Positions 16,235 through 25,899 of a DNA stretch of 64,000 bases are shown here, piece after piece. Source of the stretch: Couchioplanes caeruleus. Its GTDB lineage: Bacteria > Actinomycetota > Actinomycetes > Mycobacteriales > Micromonosporaceae. The notes beneath the pieces are model-generated. The model was not told the DNA's origin, ran no database searches, and saw only the letters and a list, made by a program, of their open reading frames with translations. The translations under genes were made by a program, and so were the position numbers. Within the stretch, counting starts at the first letter, position 1; each line of letters starts with the position of its first letter. The stretch is from NCBI RefSeq assembly GCF_023499255.1, contig NZ_CP092183.1, positions 5,080,501 through 5,144,500 of the forward strand, given 5' to 3'.

Positions 16235-16792
16235 CTAGCCCTTCTTCAGGGTGCCCAGCAGCTCGGTCATCCACGGTTCCGGCGGCACGGCGTGCGGGCC
16301 GACGATCCGCATCGCCCCCAGCACCGTGAGCAGCATTCCCATCGCCAGGAACTCCCGCGCCTCCTCCTCGCCGGCGCCGGTCAGCTCCCGCACCGCCAGG
16401 TAGATCCGGCCGAAGCACTCGCGCACGACCGGGCCGATCGCCGGGTCGGCGCCGGCCGCGAACCCGTGCAGCAGGACGGTGATCAGCTCGCGCTCGGCGA
16501 GCAGGTCGTCGTACGCGTGCCCCAGGCTCTCCAGGGTGGGCTCGCGGGCGGCGGCCTCCCTGAAGCGCGCCTCGACCCGGGCGCCGGCGTGCTTCACCGT
16601 CGCCAGGAACAGCTCCTGCTTGGTGCCGAAGAGCCGGATCACGTACGGCTGGGAGACGCCGGCGATGCGAGCCACCTGGTCGGTGGTGGTGCCGGCGTAC
16701 CCGCCGGTGGTGAACGCGGTCAGGGCGGCGCTCAGCAGCTGGTCGTGGCGTTCCTCGGCGGTGAGGCGGGCACGGGCACGGGGCGGGGACAC
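16235..16792 (-). CDS. TetR-family repressor of the adjacent MFS exporter
   Basis: This 185-residue protein has an N-terminal helix-turn-helix (TTTDQVARIAGVSQPYVIRLFGTKQELF) and an all-helical ligand domain. It diverges from a drug-exporter gene across 114 bp containing three near-identical operators, one of them 10 bp upstream of its own GTG start. The layout is typical of a repressor that controls an efflux pump and itself, released by the pump's substrate. Confidence 0.93.
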   Translation of the reverse strand: MSPPRARARLTAEERHDQLLSAALTAFTTGGYAGTTTDQVARIAGVSQPYVIRLFGTKQELFLATVKHAGARVEARFREAAAREPTLESLGHAYDDLLAERELITVLLHGFAAGADPAIGPVVRECFGRIYLAVRELTGAGEEEAREFLAMGMLLTVLGAMRIVGPHAVPPEPWMTELLGTLKKG

Positions 16793-16802
16793 GACAGCCA
16801 GA

Positions 16803-16892
16803 TTATCAGCCGATAACTTCGCGCGGCAGCGGCGATTGACAAGTTATCAGTCGATAACTACTTTGGCGGCCAGCTAGTTATCAGTTGATAAC
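16803..16892. promoter_or_regulatory. Three TTATCAGYYGATAA operators and the MFS promoter
   Basis: Palindromes TTATCAGCCGATAA (16803-16816), TTATCAGTCGATAA (16844-16857) and TTATCAGTTGATAA (16878-16891) have centres 41 and 34 bp apart. A promoter reads TTGACA (16836-16841), a 17-bp spacer, then TACTTT (16859-16864). The middle operator fills that spacer exactly and the third covers the start region, so bound TetR would block transcription of the exporter. Confidence 0.85.
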
Positions 16893-16906
16893 AACAAGGA
16901 GTTCCG

Positions 16907-18328
16907 ATGACCACCCTCGCCTCGCCGCCCCCGGCGCCGGCCGTCGCGCCGCCGCGGTCCCGGCCGCTCGCCGCCGTGCTGGCCGCCGTCGGCATTCCGA
17001 TCTTCATGGTCACGCTGGACAACCTCGTGGTCACCACCGCGCTGCCGGTGATCCGGACCGAGCTCGGCGCCTCGCTGACGGATCTGCAGTGGTTCGTCAA
17101 CGCGTACACGTTGCCCTTCGCGGCTTTTCTCCTGACCGCCGCCGCGCTGGGCGACCGGATCGGGCGCCGGCGGATGTTCCTGGCCGGGATCACGCTCTTC
17201 ACGCTGGCGTCCGCGGCGGCCGCGCTGGCGACCGAGCCGTGGATGCTCACCGCCGCGCGGGCCGTGCAGGGGCTGGCCGGCGCGGCCGTCGCGCCGCTCT
17301 CGCTGACCCTGCTGGCCCAGGCCGTGCCCGACCGGATGCGCAACGCCGCCGTGGGGATCTGGGGCGGGATCAGCGGGCTCGGGGTGGCCGTCGGGCCGGT
17401 CGTCGGCGGGGCGGTCGTCGAGGGGCTGCACTGGTCGTGGATCTTCTGGCTGAACGTGCCGGTCGGCGTGGTCGCGGTCGTGCTGGCGGCGGCGGTGCTG
17501 CACGAGTCGCACGGCGGCGCGCCGCGGCTGGATCCGCTGGGCCTGGTGCTGTCGGCCGGCGGGATGCTCATGCTGGTGTGGGGCGTCGTGGACGGGCCGG
17601 ACCGCGGCTGGGCGTCGGGCCGCGTGCTCGGCATGCTGGTCAGCGGCGGCGTGCTGCTGGCCGCGTTCCTCGCCTGGCAGTGGCGCAACAGCACCCCGAT
17701 GATGCCGCTGACGCTGTTCCGGTCGCGCGGGTTCGGCCTGGTGAGCGTGGTGACGCTGACGTTCTCCGCCGGCACGTTCGGGTCGGTGTTCCTGCTCGCC
17801 CAGTTCTTCCAGGTGGTGCAGGGGCTCAGCCCGCTGGACGCGGGCGTCCGTACGCTGCCGTGGACGATGGCGCCGATGGTGGTCGCGCCGCTCGCGGGGA
17901 TCTTCGCCGACCGGCTGGGCGTCCGCAACCTCATCGTCGCCGGCCAGGTGCTGCTCGGCGCCGGCGTGCTGTGGATCGCGCTCGCGACCACCGCGACCGT
18001 CTCGTACGGCGACCTCGTGATCGCGTTCGTCCTGGCCGGCGTCGGCATGGGTCTGACCTTCGCACCGATCAGCACGATGGCGCTGGCCAGCGTCACACCC
18101 GGCGAGCGCGGCGTGGCCTCGGGCGCCAACAACACGATCCGCGAGCTCGGCGTCGCGGTCGGGGTGGCGGTGCTGGCCTCGGTGTTCAGCTCGTACGGCG
18201 GCTACACCAGCGCCCAGTCGTTCGTGGACGGTCTCGGGCCGGCCGTGCTCGTGGGCGCGGCGGTCATCGCGGCGGGTGCCGTGGTGGCCCTGTGGCTGCC
18301 GCGCAGACCCGCACCGACCGACCACTGA
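16907..18328 (+). CDS. MFS drug exporter, DHA2 (14-helix) family
   Basis: This 473-residue integral membrane protein has the first-loop motif LGDRIGRRRMF and the family's TLDNLVVTTALPVI in helix 1. WFVNAYTLPFAAFLL and the antiporter motif GPVVGGAVVEGLHWSWIFWLNVPVG fit EmrB/QacA-type proton-driven efflux. The start follows AAGGAG with good spacing. It is controlled by the divergent TetR through three operators. The exported compound is unknown. Confidence 0.93.
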   Translation: MTTLASPPPAPAVAPPRSRPLAAVLAAVGIPIFMVTLDNLVVTTALPVIRTELGASLTDLQWFVNAYTLPFAAFLLTAAALGDRIGRRRMFLAGITLFTLASAAAALATEPWMLTAARAVQGLAGAAVAPLSLTLLAQAVPDRMRNAAVGIWGGISGLGVAVGPVVGGAVVEGLHWSWIFWLNVPVGVVAVVLAAAVLHESHGGAPRLDPLGLVLSAGGMLMLVWGVVDGPDRGWASGRVLGMLVSGGVLLAAFLAWQWRNSTPMMPLTLFRSRGFGLVSVVTLTFSAGTFGSVFLLAQFFQVVQGLSPLDAGVRTLPWTMAPMVVAPLAGIFADRLGVRNLIVAGQVLLGAGVLWIALATTATVSYGDLVIAFVLAGVGMGLTFAPISTMALASVTPGERGVASGANNTIRELGVAVGVAVLASVFSSYGGYTSAQSFVDGLGPAVLVGAAVIAAGAVVALWLPRRPAPTDH

Positions 18329-18384
18329 GAACTTATTTCAACACTTCGTTCAAATCTTGCGGCTGCGTGTCGCATAATGCCACG

Positions 18385-20064
18385 ATGACCGTCCCCCCGC
18401 GTGTCTCCCGCCGTACCCTCCTGACCGCAGCCGCCGCCGGAACCGCCGCGCCCCTCATCCCCGGGGGTGCGGCGGCCCGGGCCGCATCCCCGCCCGGCGA
18501 CGTCGTCGGCGCCGTCACCGCCGGCTACCAGGGCTGGTTCTCCTGCCCGGGCGACGGCGCCCCGATCGGCGGCTGGTGGCACTGGTCCCGCGACCGGTTC
18601 CAGCCGCCGTCGCCGGCCAACACCACGATCGTCAGCTGGCCGGACCTCTCCGACCTCGACCACGGGTACGCCACCGCGTACCCGAACCTGGGCAACGGGC
18701 AGCCGGCGCGGCTGTTCTCCTCCTACGACCAGCAGACCGTCGACACGCACTTCCGATGGATGCGCGATCACGGCATCGACACCGCCGCGCTGCAACGCTT
18801 CAACCCCTTCGGCGACGAGGGGCCCACCCGCGACGCCATGACGCTCAAGGTGCGTGCGGCGGCCGAAGCCACCGGGCGCAAGTTCTATGTCATGTACGAC
18901 GTGACGGGCTGGGCGTCGATGCAGTCGCAGCTGAAGCAGGACTGGTCGGCGACGATGTCCGCGCACACGGCGTCCCCCGCGTACGCCCGGCAGAACGGCA
19001 AGCCGGTCGTCTGCGTCTGGGGTTTCGGCTTCGACGACCCCGGCCGCCCGTTCGAGCCGGCCGCCTGCCTCGACGTGATCGCCTGGCTCCGGGCGCAGGG
19101 CTGTTACGTGATCGGCGGGGTGCCGACATGGTGGCGCCAGGGCATCAACGACTCGCGCGCCGGCTTCTCGGACGTCTACCACGCGTTCCACGCGATCTCC
19201 CCGTGGATGGTGGGCCGCGCGGCGAGCCCGGAGGATCTCGACTCGTACTACGCGAACGTCAACGTGGGCGACATGGCCGACTGCGCGGCCCGTGGCATCG
19301 ACTACCTGCCGTGCGTCCTGCCCGGCGACCTCTCGGCGGGCCACCGCCGGCACGGCGACTACTACTGGCGCAGCATCTACAACATGGTCCGGCTCGGCGC
19401 GCAGGGCCTGTACGTGTCCATGTTCGACGAGTTCAACGAGGGCAACCAGATCGCGAAGACGGCGATCTCGGCGGCCTGGGTTCCGGCGGGGTCGGGCATC
19501 CGCGCCCTCGACGAGGACGGCACGGCATGCTCGGCGGACTACTACCTGCGCCTCACCGCCGACGGCGCCCGCATGCTCAAGAAGCAGCTCCCGCTCACCG
19601 CGGTCCGCCCCACTCCCCCGGTCGCCGGCACCCCGCCGCCGGCCCCGGCGGGCGACCTGGCGCTGCGCCGGCCGGCGACGGAGAGCAGCCACACCCAGGC
19701 GTACGGCGCACCGAACGCGGTCGACGGCGACCCGGGCACGTACTGGGAGAGCGCCAACAACGCATTCCCCCAGTGGTTGCAGGTCGACCTCGGCGCGGCG
19801 GCCACCGTGTCCCGGGTGGTGCTGTCGCTGCCGCCGGGCTGGGAGCGGCGCACCCAGACCCTGCAGATCCAGGGCAGCACCGACGGCAGCTCGTTCAGCA
19901 CGCTGGCCGCACCGGCCGGACGCACGTTCGACCCGGCGAGCGGCAACCGGGCGACGGTGTCGTTCGCCCCGGCCACCGCCCGCCACCTGCGGGTCACTGT
20001 CACGGCGAACACCGGCTGGCCGGCCGGTCAGATCGCCGCCCTCGAGGCGTACGCCGGGGCCTGA
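18385..20064 (+). CDS. Secreted GH71/99-like glycoside hydrolase with C-terminal CBM32
   Basis: This 559-residue protein has a Tat signal (SRRTLLTAAAAG, cleavage near ARA). The catalytic-like domain runs to about residue 400, with GYQGWFSCPGDGAPIGGWWHW, the acidic motif YVSMFDEFNEGNQI and WWRQGIND. These fit GH71/99-like proteins, which cut alpha-glucans or mannans. After a Pro-rich linker, residues 428-559 form an F5/8 type C (CBM32) sugar-binding domain (NAVDGDPGTYWES). A CATAAT element lies just upstream. The enzyme probably acts outside the cell; the substrate is not certain. Confidence 0.85.
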   Translation: MTVPPRVSRRTLLTAAAAGTAAPLIPGGAAARAASPPGDVVGAVTAGYQGWFSCPGDGAPIGGWWHWSRDRFQPPSPANTTIVSWPDLSDLDHGYATAYPNLGNGQPARLFSSYDQQTVDTHFRWMRDHGIDTAALQRFNPFGDEGPTRDAMTLKVRAAAEATGRKFYVMYDVTGWASMQSQLKQDWSATMSAHTASPAYARQNGKPVVCVWGFGFDDPGRPFEPAACLDVIAWLRAQGCYVIGGVPTWWRQGINDSRAGFSDVYHAFHAISPWMVGRAASPEDLDSYYANVNVGDMADCAARGIDYLPCVLPGDLSAGHRRHGDYYWRSIYNMVRLGAQGLYVSMFDEFNEGNQIAKTAISAAWVPAGSGIRALDEDGTACSADYYLRLTADGARMLKKQLPLTAVRPTPPVAGTPPPAPAGDLALRRPATESSHTQAYGAPNAVDGDPGTYWESANNAFPQWLQVDLGAAATVSRVVLSLPPGWERRTQTLQIQGSTDGSSFSTLAAPAGRTFDPASGNRATVSFAPATARHLRVTVTANTGWPAGQIAALEAYAGA

Positions 20065-20070
20065 GGCGGG

Positions 20071-20748
20071 CTACTGCGTCACGAACGTCGTGTAGTAGAT
20101 GTCGATGACCACTCCGGGATAGGCGGCCCGCGTACGGTCAGCATGCTGCCGCTTGACCGCCGCCCGGCCCTGTTCCGTGGCGAGCTCGCCGATCGACCGG
20201 CCCGTGTACAGGTCGACGGCGAGCCCGGCCGCGGCACTCGTGTCGATCGGGCCGGTCCGACCGGCGTCCAGCTGCAACGCCATCCCCAGCTTCAGGTAGT
20301 GACCGTCGGCGAGGTTGATGGTCAGCGGGGCGTCCAGCGCGACCACCGCTCCCTTCTCCCGCGGACCGTCGGCCGGCGCGGCCCGCTCTCCGGCGGCCCT
20401 GGACATCGACGAGATCGGCGCCACCAGGGCCCCGACCCCACCGAGGACGAGGATCAGTGCGATGACCGCCACGGGAACCACGCCCAGGACGAGGCCGGCG
20501 ATCGCCATGCCGCGTCCGCCGCGCGCGCCCCCGCGGGTCTGGCCCAGGCCGGCGTACCCGAAGACGACAGCCAGGACGCAGGGGACCGCGAACGTGCACC
20601 AACCGCCCAGGACGCCGACGACGCCCAGGACGAGCGAAGCCACGGCCATGCCCGAGGTCGGCAGCGCCGGCCGCGGGAGAACCGCGGCCCCGGCGGGCGG
20701 CGGGGCCGGGACCTGGGCGGGGTCGTGCCCGTACGGGTTCTGTGTCAC
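20071..20748 (-). CDS. DUF4190 membrane protein fused to a FliL-like C-terminal domain
   Basis: This 225-residue protein has a Pro-rich N-terminus, two membrane helices at about 33-60 and 80-112 in a DUF4190 arrangement (GMAVASLVLGVVGVL), and a periplasm-side domain at 134-225. That domain reads LDAPLTINLADGHYLKLGMALQL and ends VIDIYYTTFVTQ, close to the C-terminal domain of the flagellar stator-associated protein FliL. Standard FliL has one helix, so this is an unusual fusion. GTG at 20748 is the preferred start; TTG at 20820 is possible. No flagellar genes are in the window. Confidence 0.75.
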   Translation of the reverse strand: MTQNPYGHDPAQVPAPPPAGAAVLPRPALPTSGMAVASLVLGVVGVLGGWCTFAVPCVLAVVFGYAGLGQTRGGARGGRGMAIAGLVLGVVPVAVIALILVLGGVGALVAPISSMSRAAGERAAPADGPREKGAVVALDAPLTINLADGHYLKLGMALQLDAGRTGPIDTSAAAGLAVDLYTGRSIGELATEQGRAAVKRQHADRTRAAYPGVVIDIYYTTFVTQ

Positions 20749-20820
20749 GTCCGCCTGTTCGACGAGGCGCGGCGCGGATTGAGCGGGCACAGAAAAGTCT
20801 GACCGGAGCTTGCGGCGCAA

Positions 20821-20850
20821 GCCGGCCCGGGGCGGCAGCCCCGGGCCGGC
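20821..20850 (-). terminator. Strong GC hairpin after the propeller-LamG gene
   Basis: GCCGGCCCGGGGC (20821-20833) pairs perfectly with GCCCCGGGCCGGC (20838-20850) across a GGCA loop. It lies 7 bp past the stop of the propeller gene on the minus strand. There is no U tract, as is usual for high-GC actinobacterial terminators. Confidence 0.8.
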
Positions 20851-20857
20851 CCGAGCG

Positions 20858-22687
20858 TCAGCCGATCTGGACCCAGGCGTCGTCGATCCTGCCGTGGAAC
20901 TGGTCGTTGTCGGTGCCTGTGCCCTTGCCGCCGAGGCTCAGCGGCTGGGTGGTCACCACCGACAGCTCCGCCGGGATGCTGCGGCTGCCCTGCGGCTTGT
21001 CGTCCACGAGGATGGTCAGGGTCGTGCCCGCCCGCCGGCACTCGAGGGTGTGCCACGCGCCGTCCGCCATGGACACCGCGCTCTTCGCCACGTGGATCGT
21101 GGTCGAGGACTTGTCGCTCATCACGCAGCTGGGCCGGCCCGAGACGCCGTCGACCTGCAGCTTGTACTGTCCGCCGGCGGTCGAATAGCCCTTCTGCAGG
21201 ATGTTCTCGCCGGTCGAGGTCTCCGCCGGCGACAGCAGCACGTACGCGCCCCAGCGCAGGTCCTTGGCGCCCGGGTTGAGGTCCGGCGCGTCGGCGGCCT
21301 GCAGCACCACGCGCGGGCAGTCGGTGCCGGTGCACTTCGACGGGAACTCGACGGCCTGTCCGTTGCCGTGCGCCACGGTCTTGAGCACCGCGCCGTTGAC
21401 GGCCTTCGTCCGCAGGACGTGCCCGTTGCCGGAACCGTCGTCGTACGTCCCGTCGGCCACCGTGGAGTCGAAGTTGTACGACGCCACGTACGGCGACGGC
21501 GGCGCGGGCGGCACCGGGGTGCGGGACGTCGGCCCGCCGAACGAGGCGTAGCGCTTCTGCGTGACGCCGGCGACCGTGGTGAAGTCGCCGCCGACGCTGA
21601 GCAGGCCGTTCGCCGGGTTGGCGGCCACGGTGCGGACGCCGACCACGCCGTTGGCCTGCGGCGCCCACGAGGTGAGGTTGCCCGACCCGTCGACCGCGGC
21701 GAGCTTGATGCGCGACACCGAGCCGTCGGTGCACACGCCCTTGGTCCCGTTGTTGGTGGTCGTGCAGGCGTTGTCGAAGTGCCCGCCCACGTACGTGGTG
21801 CCGCCGAGCGTGGCGATGGCCTGGGCGTCGCCGTCGAACACCCGGGTCCACCGGGCCAGCCCGCCGAACGTGTACGCGATAGCCCGGCCGCCCTGCCCGC
21901 CCAGCGCGGCGTAGACGCCGTCGGCGTCGGTGGCCAGCGCGAACACCTGCGAGACCGGCTTGGGCAGGAAGCCCTTGTCGAGGACGCCGGTGACGCCGTC
22001 GACCGCGGTCAGGCGCAGCGTCGAGCTGATCCCGTTGGTCTTGTGGAAGCTGCCGCCGAGGTAGACGCGGCTGCCCTGCACGGCGAGCGCGTTGACGGTG
22101 TCGTCGGTGGTGGGCGCCCAGCCGTCCAGCGCCCCACCGGCGGTGCTGAACGCGGCCAGGTTGCTGCGCGGCGAGCCGTCGACGGAGGTGAGCCGGCCGC
22201 CGACGTACACCCGGCCGTTGCCGACGGCGAGGGCGTTCGGCTGGCCGAGCACGGTGTGCTTGAGCGGGCCGGGGGCGCCGGTGGCCGCGTTCAGGTCGGC
22301 GACCGCGTCGCGGGTCATGCCGGCGACCTTGCCGAAGTCACCGGCGGCGTACACCGTGGTGCCGTCGGCGGCGAGCGCCCGGACGGTGCCGTCCGCGCCC
22401 GGGTTCCAGTCCAGCAGGGCGCCGGTCTGCGCGTTGAACGCGGCGAGGCGGGCGCGGGCGGTGGTCTTGCTGCCCACCACCGCGCCGGTGAAGGAGCCGC
22501 CGACGTACACCACGTCGCCGAGGTGGGCGACGGCGTACACGGGGCCGTTGAACGACGGCGCCGGGCCGGGGGTGCTGGAGACCACCTCGGCCAGCGCGGC
22601 GCCGCCCGCGGCGACGAGCACGGTCGCGGCACCGATCATCACGAGCCGGCGACCGGCGGATTTCAGGCCATTTCGGTTATTGAGCAC
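20858..22687 (-). CDS. Secreted beta-propeller protein with C-terminal LamG domain
   Basis: This 609-residue protein has a signal peptide ([21 protein letters not shown]) and then about eight repeats of the [26 protein letters not shown] type, which suggests a six- to eight-bladed propeller over residues 60-400. After a Pro linker, residues 415-609 form a concanavalin-like LamG domain ([41 protein letters not shown]). Such proteins bind surfaces or glycans; no catalytic residues are evident. It follows the ceramidase gene after 56 bp. GTG at 22687 is the likely start; ATG at 22640 is possible. Confidence 0.8.
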   Translation of the reverse strand: MLNNRNGLKSAGRRLVMIGAATVLVAAGGAALAEVVSSTPGPAPSFNGPVYAVAHLGDVVYVGGSFTGAVVGSKTTARARLAAFNAQTGALLDWNPGADGTVRALAADGTTVYAAGDFGKVAGMTRDAVADLNAATGAPGPLKHTVLGQPNALAVGNGRVYVGGRLTSVDGSPRSNLAAFSTAGGALDGWAPTTDDTVNALAVQGSRVYLGGSFHKTNGISSTLRLTAVDGVTGVLDKGFLPKPVSQVFALATDADGVYAALGGQGGRAIAYTFGGLARWTRVFDGDAQAIATLGGTTYVGGHFDNACTTTNNGTKGVCTDGSVSRIKLAAVDGSGNLTSWAPQANGVVGVRTVAANPANGLLSVGGDFTTVAGVTQKRYASFGGPTSRTPVPPAPPSPYVASYNFDSTVADGTYDDGSGNGHVLRTKAVNGAVLKTVAHGNGQAVEFPSKCTGTDCPRVVLQAADAPDLNPGAKDLRWGAYVLLSPAETSTGENILQKGYSTAGGQYKLQVDGVSGRPSCVMSDKSSTTIHVAKSAVSMADGAWHTLECRRAGTTLTILVDDKPQGSRSIPAELSVVTTQPLSLGGKGTGTDNDQFHGRIDDAWVQIG

Positions 22688-22699
22688 ACCTGCGGCAAC

Positions 22700-22729
22700 G
22701 GTGCTCACGCCTCGGAGGACGCGAGCACC
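22700..22729. terminator. Intercistronic hairpin between ceramidase and propeller genes
   Basis: GGTGCTC (22700-22706) pairs with GAGCACC (22723-22729), and the loop contains further pairing around CCTC/GAGG. It sits in the 56-bp gap between two minus-strand genes. It may terminate part of the ceramidase transcripts or stabilise the mRNA end. Confidence 0.5.
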
Positions 22730-22743
22730 GGTACGCAATCCCG

Positions 22744-24765
22744 CTATGGAGTGACAGTGAAGGTCCGGCTGGTGCCGGTGAACGGGGTGATCGCGCCCGT
22801 GATGCCCTTGGCGTCGCCGTGGTGCACGATCCGGTACGTGCCGGGCTCCGCGTCCGCGGGCACCGTCCAGGTGATCTGGGCCGTGGACACGCCGAGGTAC
22901 TCGCGCTTCCAGCGGTAGGTCGTCTGCCATTCGGCGTCGGTCGAGACGGTGGTCCAGGTGCCGCCGGTCTGCCGCTGCACCTCGAGGAACGTGCCCTCGT
23001 CGCGCAGGTTGTTGTTGGGGTGGCCGGTCACGAAGTCGGCCCGGACGGTGGCGCCGCGGGCGTACGACGCGGCCGGCTGGGTGACCACGCTGCCGAAGGA
23101 CCTGCCCAGCGGCGGCGTGTCCAGCACGACACCCGGCCGCACGCTGATCCTGTTCTGCGGCAGCGCCGGCGGCTGGACCGCGCTGGGCGTGGGCTGCCCG
23201 TCGCGCAGCGCCGCCGCGAGCTTCGCCAGCTCCTGCTGGTACGCCGGCCCGGTGTAGCGGCCGAAGTGGGTGGCCGCGCCCTCGTAGTGCTGCAGGTCGT
23301 ACTCCTCGGGGGTGGCGACGTAGCCCGCGTAGGCGTTCGCGTACCCGGCGAGGATCTGGTGCGTCACCGCGCCGGGGAGCTGGACGGCGACCGCGTCGCG
23401 CACCCGCTGGCCGGCCACGATGGTGAACTCCCCCGGCGCGGTGGTGACGGCCAGCTGGCCGATGCGCAGCACCTGCAGCGGCATGATCTGCGGGGTCCAC
23501 GGCGGGTTCTGGCTGCCGCTGCCGAGGAAGACGTCCTTGGGCGCCTGGCACACCCGCACCTCGGCCGGCGTCGGGTTGACCACGATGCCGGCGACCAGCA
23601 GCAGCGGGTTGGTGTTGAGGTCACCCTCGTCGACGATCGGCGGGCCGGGGCCGTCCTCGGCGCCGGCGGTGAAGTTCTGCCCGAGCGCGCCCGGACAGGT
23701 ACGGTGCGGCTGCCCGTCCGGCGTGTACGCCCCCGCGACCTGGACGGCGGAGAAGTCGACGTAGCGGCCACGGGCGTCGATCGGGCCGGTGAGCTCCTCG
23801 GTCGCGGAGTCGAAGAGCTGCTGCGCCTTGTCGGCCTGCAGCTTGCCGATGATCCGGGTGTTCTCGAACTCGTCGTCCGTCGGGCCCTGGGCGCCGCCGT
23901 TGCGCAGGTTCGGCGACATGTCGCCCGCGTTGGTCTGCGCGAAGGCCGCCACGAAGTCACCCCGGTGCGCCCAGTCGACGCCGTGCACTCCGTCCTCGAT
24001 GAGGTGGGCCGCGTACCCCTTGTTGTCGGCGCTGATGAGGTGGTTGGCGGGGGTCATGGAGGTGCCGTGGGTGGCGAAGAACGAGAGCAGCCCGACGGGC
24101 CGGCCGCCCTGCTCGAAGCGGAGCACGGTCATCCGGGTGTCGACGGCGCCGGGGAACCGGGCCCGGTCGGCGGCCGGGTCGGCGTTGAACGCCGGCAGCG
24201 AACGGTTGACGTTCGCGCCGGTGAGCGTACCCTCGGCGATCTTGACCGTGCCGGGCGCGAGCCGGGCGTCGGCGGCGTCGATCGCGCGCACGATGCCGGA
24301 GACGATCGCCTCGAAGATCGGCGCCTCGAAGCCGAGGGTGGTGAGGTTCCACATCGTGTACTCGGAGAAGCCGCCCGGGCCGGAGTGCGTGTGGGTCGCG
24401 GTGAGCACGACGTTCTGGTCGGTGTACGTGCTGCCGTGCCGGGCCCGCAGGCGCTTGAGCACCTCCATCTGGACGGCCTGGGTCACGAAGTCGATCTCGG
24501 TGCTGACGAAGGCGACGTGGTGCCCGGCGGGGTCGGCGACCACGAAGGCGCGCGCCCATTGCCGCGAAGCGATGCCGGAGGTGGTCTGGGCGGGATCGGC
24601 GTAGCCGAGCATGCCCACCTCGGCGGCCTCGCCGGTGATGTCGCCGATGCCGACCCCGACGGAGTATCCGGCGGACGGCGCGGCGGCTTCCGCGACGGAT
24701 GCGGGAGCGGGTAGGAGGAGGAGAAGACTCGCGGTCAGGCCCGTGAGCAGGCGTCGAGCGGACAA
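22744..24765 (-). CDS. Secreted neutral ceramidase
   Basis: This 673-residue protein has a signal peptide ([22 protein letters not shown]). The zinc site is in [14 protein letters not shown], the catalytic-serine motif is [10 protein letters not shown] (family NxGDVSPN) and FFATHGTSM supplies another zinc ligand. A C-terminal beta domain ends the protein. The length fits bacterial neutral ceramidases, which split ceramide into sphingosine and fatty acid. Actinobacteria rarely make sphingolipids, so eukaryotic lipids are the probable substrate. GGAGG lies 5 bases before the TTG at 24765, which favours it over the GTG at 24771 that overlaps the ribosome site. Confidence 0.92.
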   Translation of the reverse strand: MSARRLLTGLTASLLLLLPAPASVAEAAAPSAGYSVGVGIGDITGEAAEVGMLGYADPAQTTSGIASRQWARAFVVADPAGHHVAFVSTEIDFVTQAVQMEVLKRLRARHGSTYTDQNVVLTATHTHSGPGGFSEYTMWNLTTLGFEAPIFEAIVSGIVRAIDAADARLAPGTVKIAEGTLTGANVNRSLPAFNADPAADRARFPGAVDTRMTVLRFEQGGRPVGLLSFFATHGTSMTPANHLISADNKGYAAHLIEDGVHGVDWAHRGDFVAAFAQTNAGDMSPNLRNGGAQGPTDDEFENTRIIGKLQADKAQQLFDSATEELTGPIDARGRYVDFSAVQVAGAYTPDGQPHRTCPGALGQNFTAGAEDGPGPPIVDEGDLNTNPLLLVAGIVVNPTPAEVRVCQAPKDVFLGSGSQNPPWTPQIMPLQVLRIGQLAVTTAPGEFTIVAGQRVRDAVAVQLPGAVTHQILAGYANAYAGYVATPEEYDLQHYEGAATHFGRYTGPAYQQELAKLAAALRDGQPTPSAVQPPALPQNRISVRPGVVLDTPPLGRSFGSVVTQPAASYARGATVRADFVTGHPNNNLRDEGTFLEVQRQTGGTWTTVSTDAEWQTTYRWKREYLGVSTAQITWTVPADAEPGTYRIVHHGDAKGITGAITPFTGTSRTFTVTP

Positions 24766-24848
24766 GGGCACCTCCGGGCAGAGACAGAGGTCGATGGATA
24801 TCCGCAGATGCTAATGCGATTCATGTTTTCCCGCAGCGGGTGTGGAAT

Positions 24849-24877
24849 ACTTCCGAGACTTGATCCCGAAACTTACG
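24849..24877. promoter_or_regulatory. LacI-type operator copies before the first lacI gene
   Basis: CCGAAACTTACG (24866-24877) lies just before the ribosome site, and a weaker copy CCGAGACTTGA follows ACTTCCG at 24849-24863. Both match the CCGAAACTTCCGG pattern found at the second LacI locus. Autoregulation or cross-control by the paralogue is inferred. Confidence 0.55.
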
Positions 24878-24889
24878 TAGGAGGCGTCC

Positions 24890-25894
24890 GTGGCCCGCGT
24901 GACCATCGCCGCGATCGCCCGGGAAGCCGGCGTGTCGGTCCCCACCGTGTCCCGTGTCCTCAACGGGCGCGCCGACGTCGCCCCGCAGACCCGCGAGCTG
25001 GTGGAGAACCTGCTCAAACAGCACGGCTACCGCCGGCGAGCGTCCCGGCAGCCCACCGGCAAGGCCGCCCTGGTGGACCTGGTCTTCAACGACCTCGACA
25101 GCCCCTGGGCGGTCGAGCTGATCCGCGGCGTGGAGGACGTCATGCACGCCGCCGGCGTCGGCACGGTCGTCTCCGCGGTGCACCGGCGCTCCGCCGCGAC
25201 CCGCCAGTGGATGCAGAACCTGTACGCCCGCCAGTCCGACGGCGTCATCTTCGTGACCTCGGATCTGACCACCCCGGTCTACGCGGAACTGCAGCGGCTC
25301 AACATCCCGGTCGTGGTCATCGACCCGGCCGGCGGCGCACCCCTGGACATCCCCACGGTGGGCGCCACCAACTGGGCGGGCGGCCTGTCGGCGACCCAGC
25401 ACCTGACGTCGCTGGGCCACCGCCGCATCGGCTTCATCGCCGGCCCGAAACACCTCATCTGCAGCCGGGCCCGTCTCGACGGCTACCGCACCGGCCTGGA
25501 GTCCGTCGACGAGTCACTCATCCGCCAGGGCGACTTCCTGTACGAGTCCGGCTTCGCCGGCGGCATGTCGCTGCTGGACATGGACGACCGCCCGACCGCC
25601 ATCTTCGCCTCCAGCGACACGATGGCCCTCGGCGTGTACGAGGCCGCCCGGCACAAGGGCCTGCGGGTCCCCGACGACCTCAGCGTGGTCGGCTTCGACG
25701 ACCTGCCGGAGGCCCGCTGGGCGTCCCCGCCGCTCACCACGGTCCGCCAGCCGCTCGCCGAGATGGGCGGCCTGGCCGCACGGACGGCGCTGCGACTGGC
25801 GCAGGGCGAGGACATCCAGACGCCCCGCGTGGAGCTGGCCACGGAACTGATCGTGCGCGACAGCACGGCACCGCCCAAGGATGCGGCGCAGTGA
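24890..25894 (+). CDS. LacI-family transcriptional regulator (paralogue 1)
   Basis: This 334-residue protein has an N-terminal helix-turn-helix (VTIAAIAREAGVSVPTVSRV), the hinge-helix region YRRRASRQ and a periplasmic-binding-like sugar domain. The effector domain carries VVVIDPAGG, LGHRRIGFIAGP and VVGFDDLPEARWASPPLTTV. AGGAGG precedes the GTG. It is strikingly similar to the second LacI at 35.2 kb, with long identical runs such as DLVFNDLDSPWAVELIRGVE. It lies divergent from the ceramidase, which is its likely local target along with genes carrying the shared operator. Confidence 0.95.
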   Translation: MARVTIAAIAREAGVSVPTVSRVLNGRADVAPQTRELVENLLKQHGYRRRASRQPTGKAALVDLVFNDLDSPWAVELIRGVEDVMHAAGVGTVVSAVHRRSAATRQWMQNLYARQSDGVIFVTSDLTTPVYAELQRLNIPVVVIDPAGGAPLDIPTVGATNWAGGLSATQHLTSLGHRRIGFIAGPKHLICSRARLDGYRTGLESVDESLIRQGDFLYESGFAGGMSLLDMDDRPTAIFASSDTMALGVYEAARHKGLRVPDDLSVVGFDDLPEARWASPPLTTVRQPLAEMGGLAARTALRLAQGEDIQTPRVELATELIVRDSTAPPKDAAQ

Positions 25895-25899
25895 CCGCG

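Noticed and set aside
22700..22729. Hairpin before the propeller gene considered as a riboswitch
   Set aside because: A single stem with no conserved aptamer elements; terminator or mRNA-end structure is simpler.
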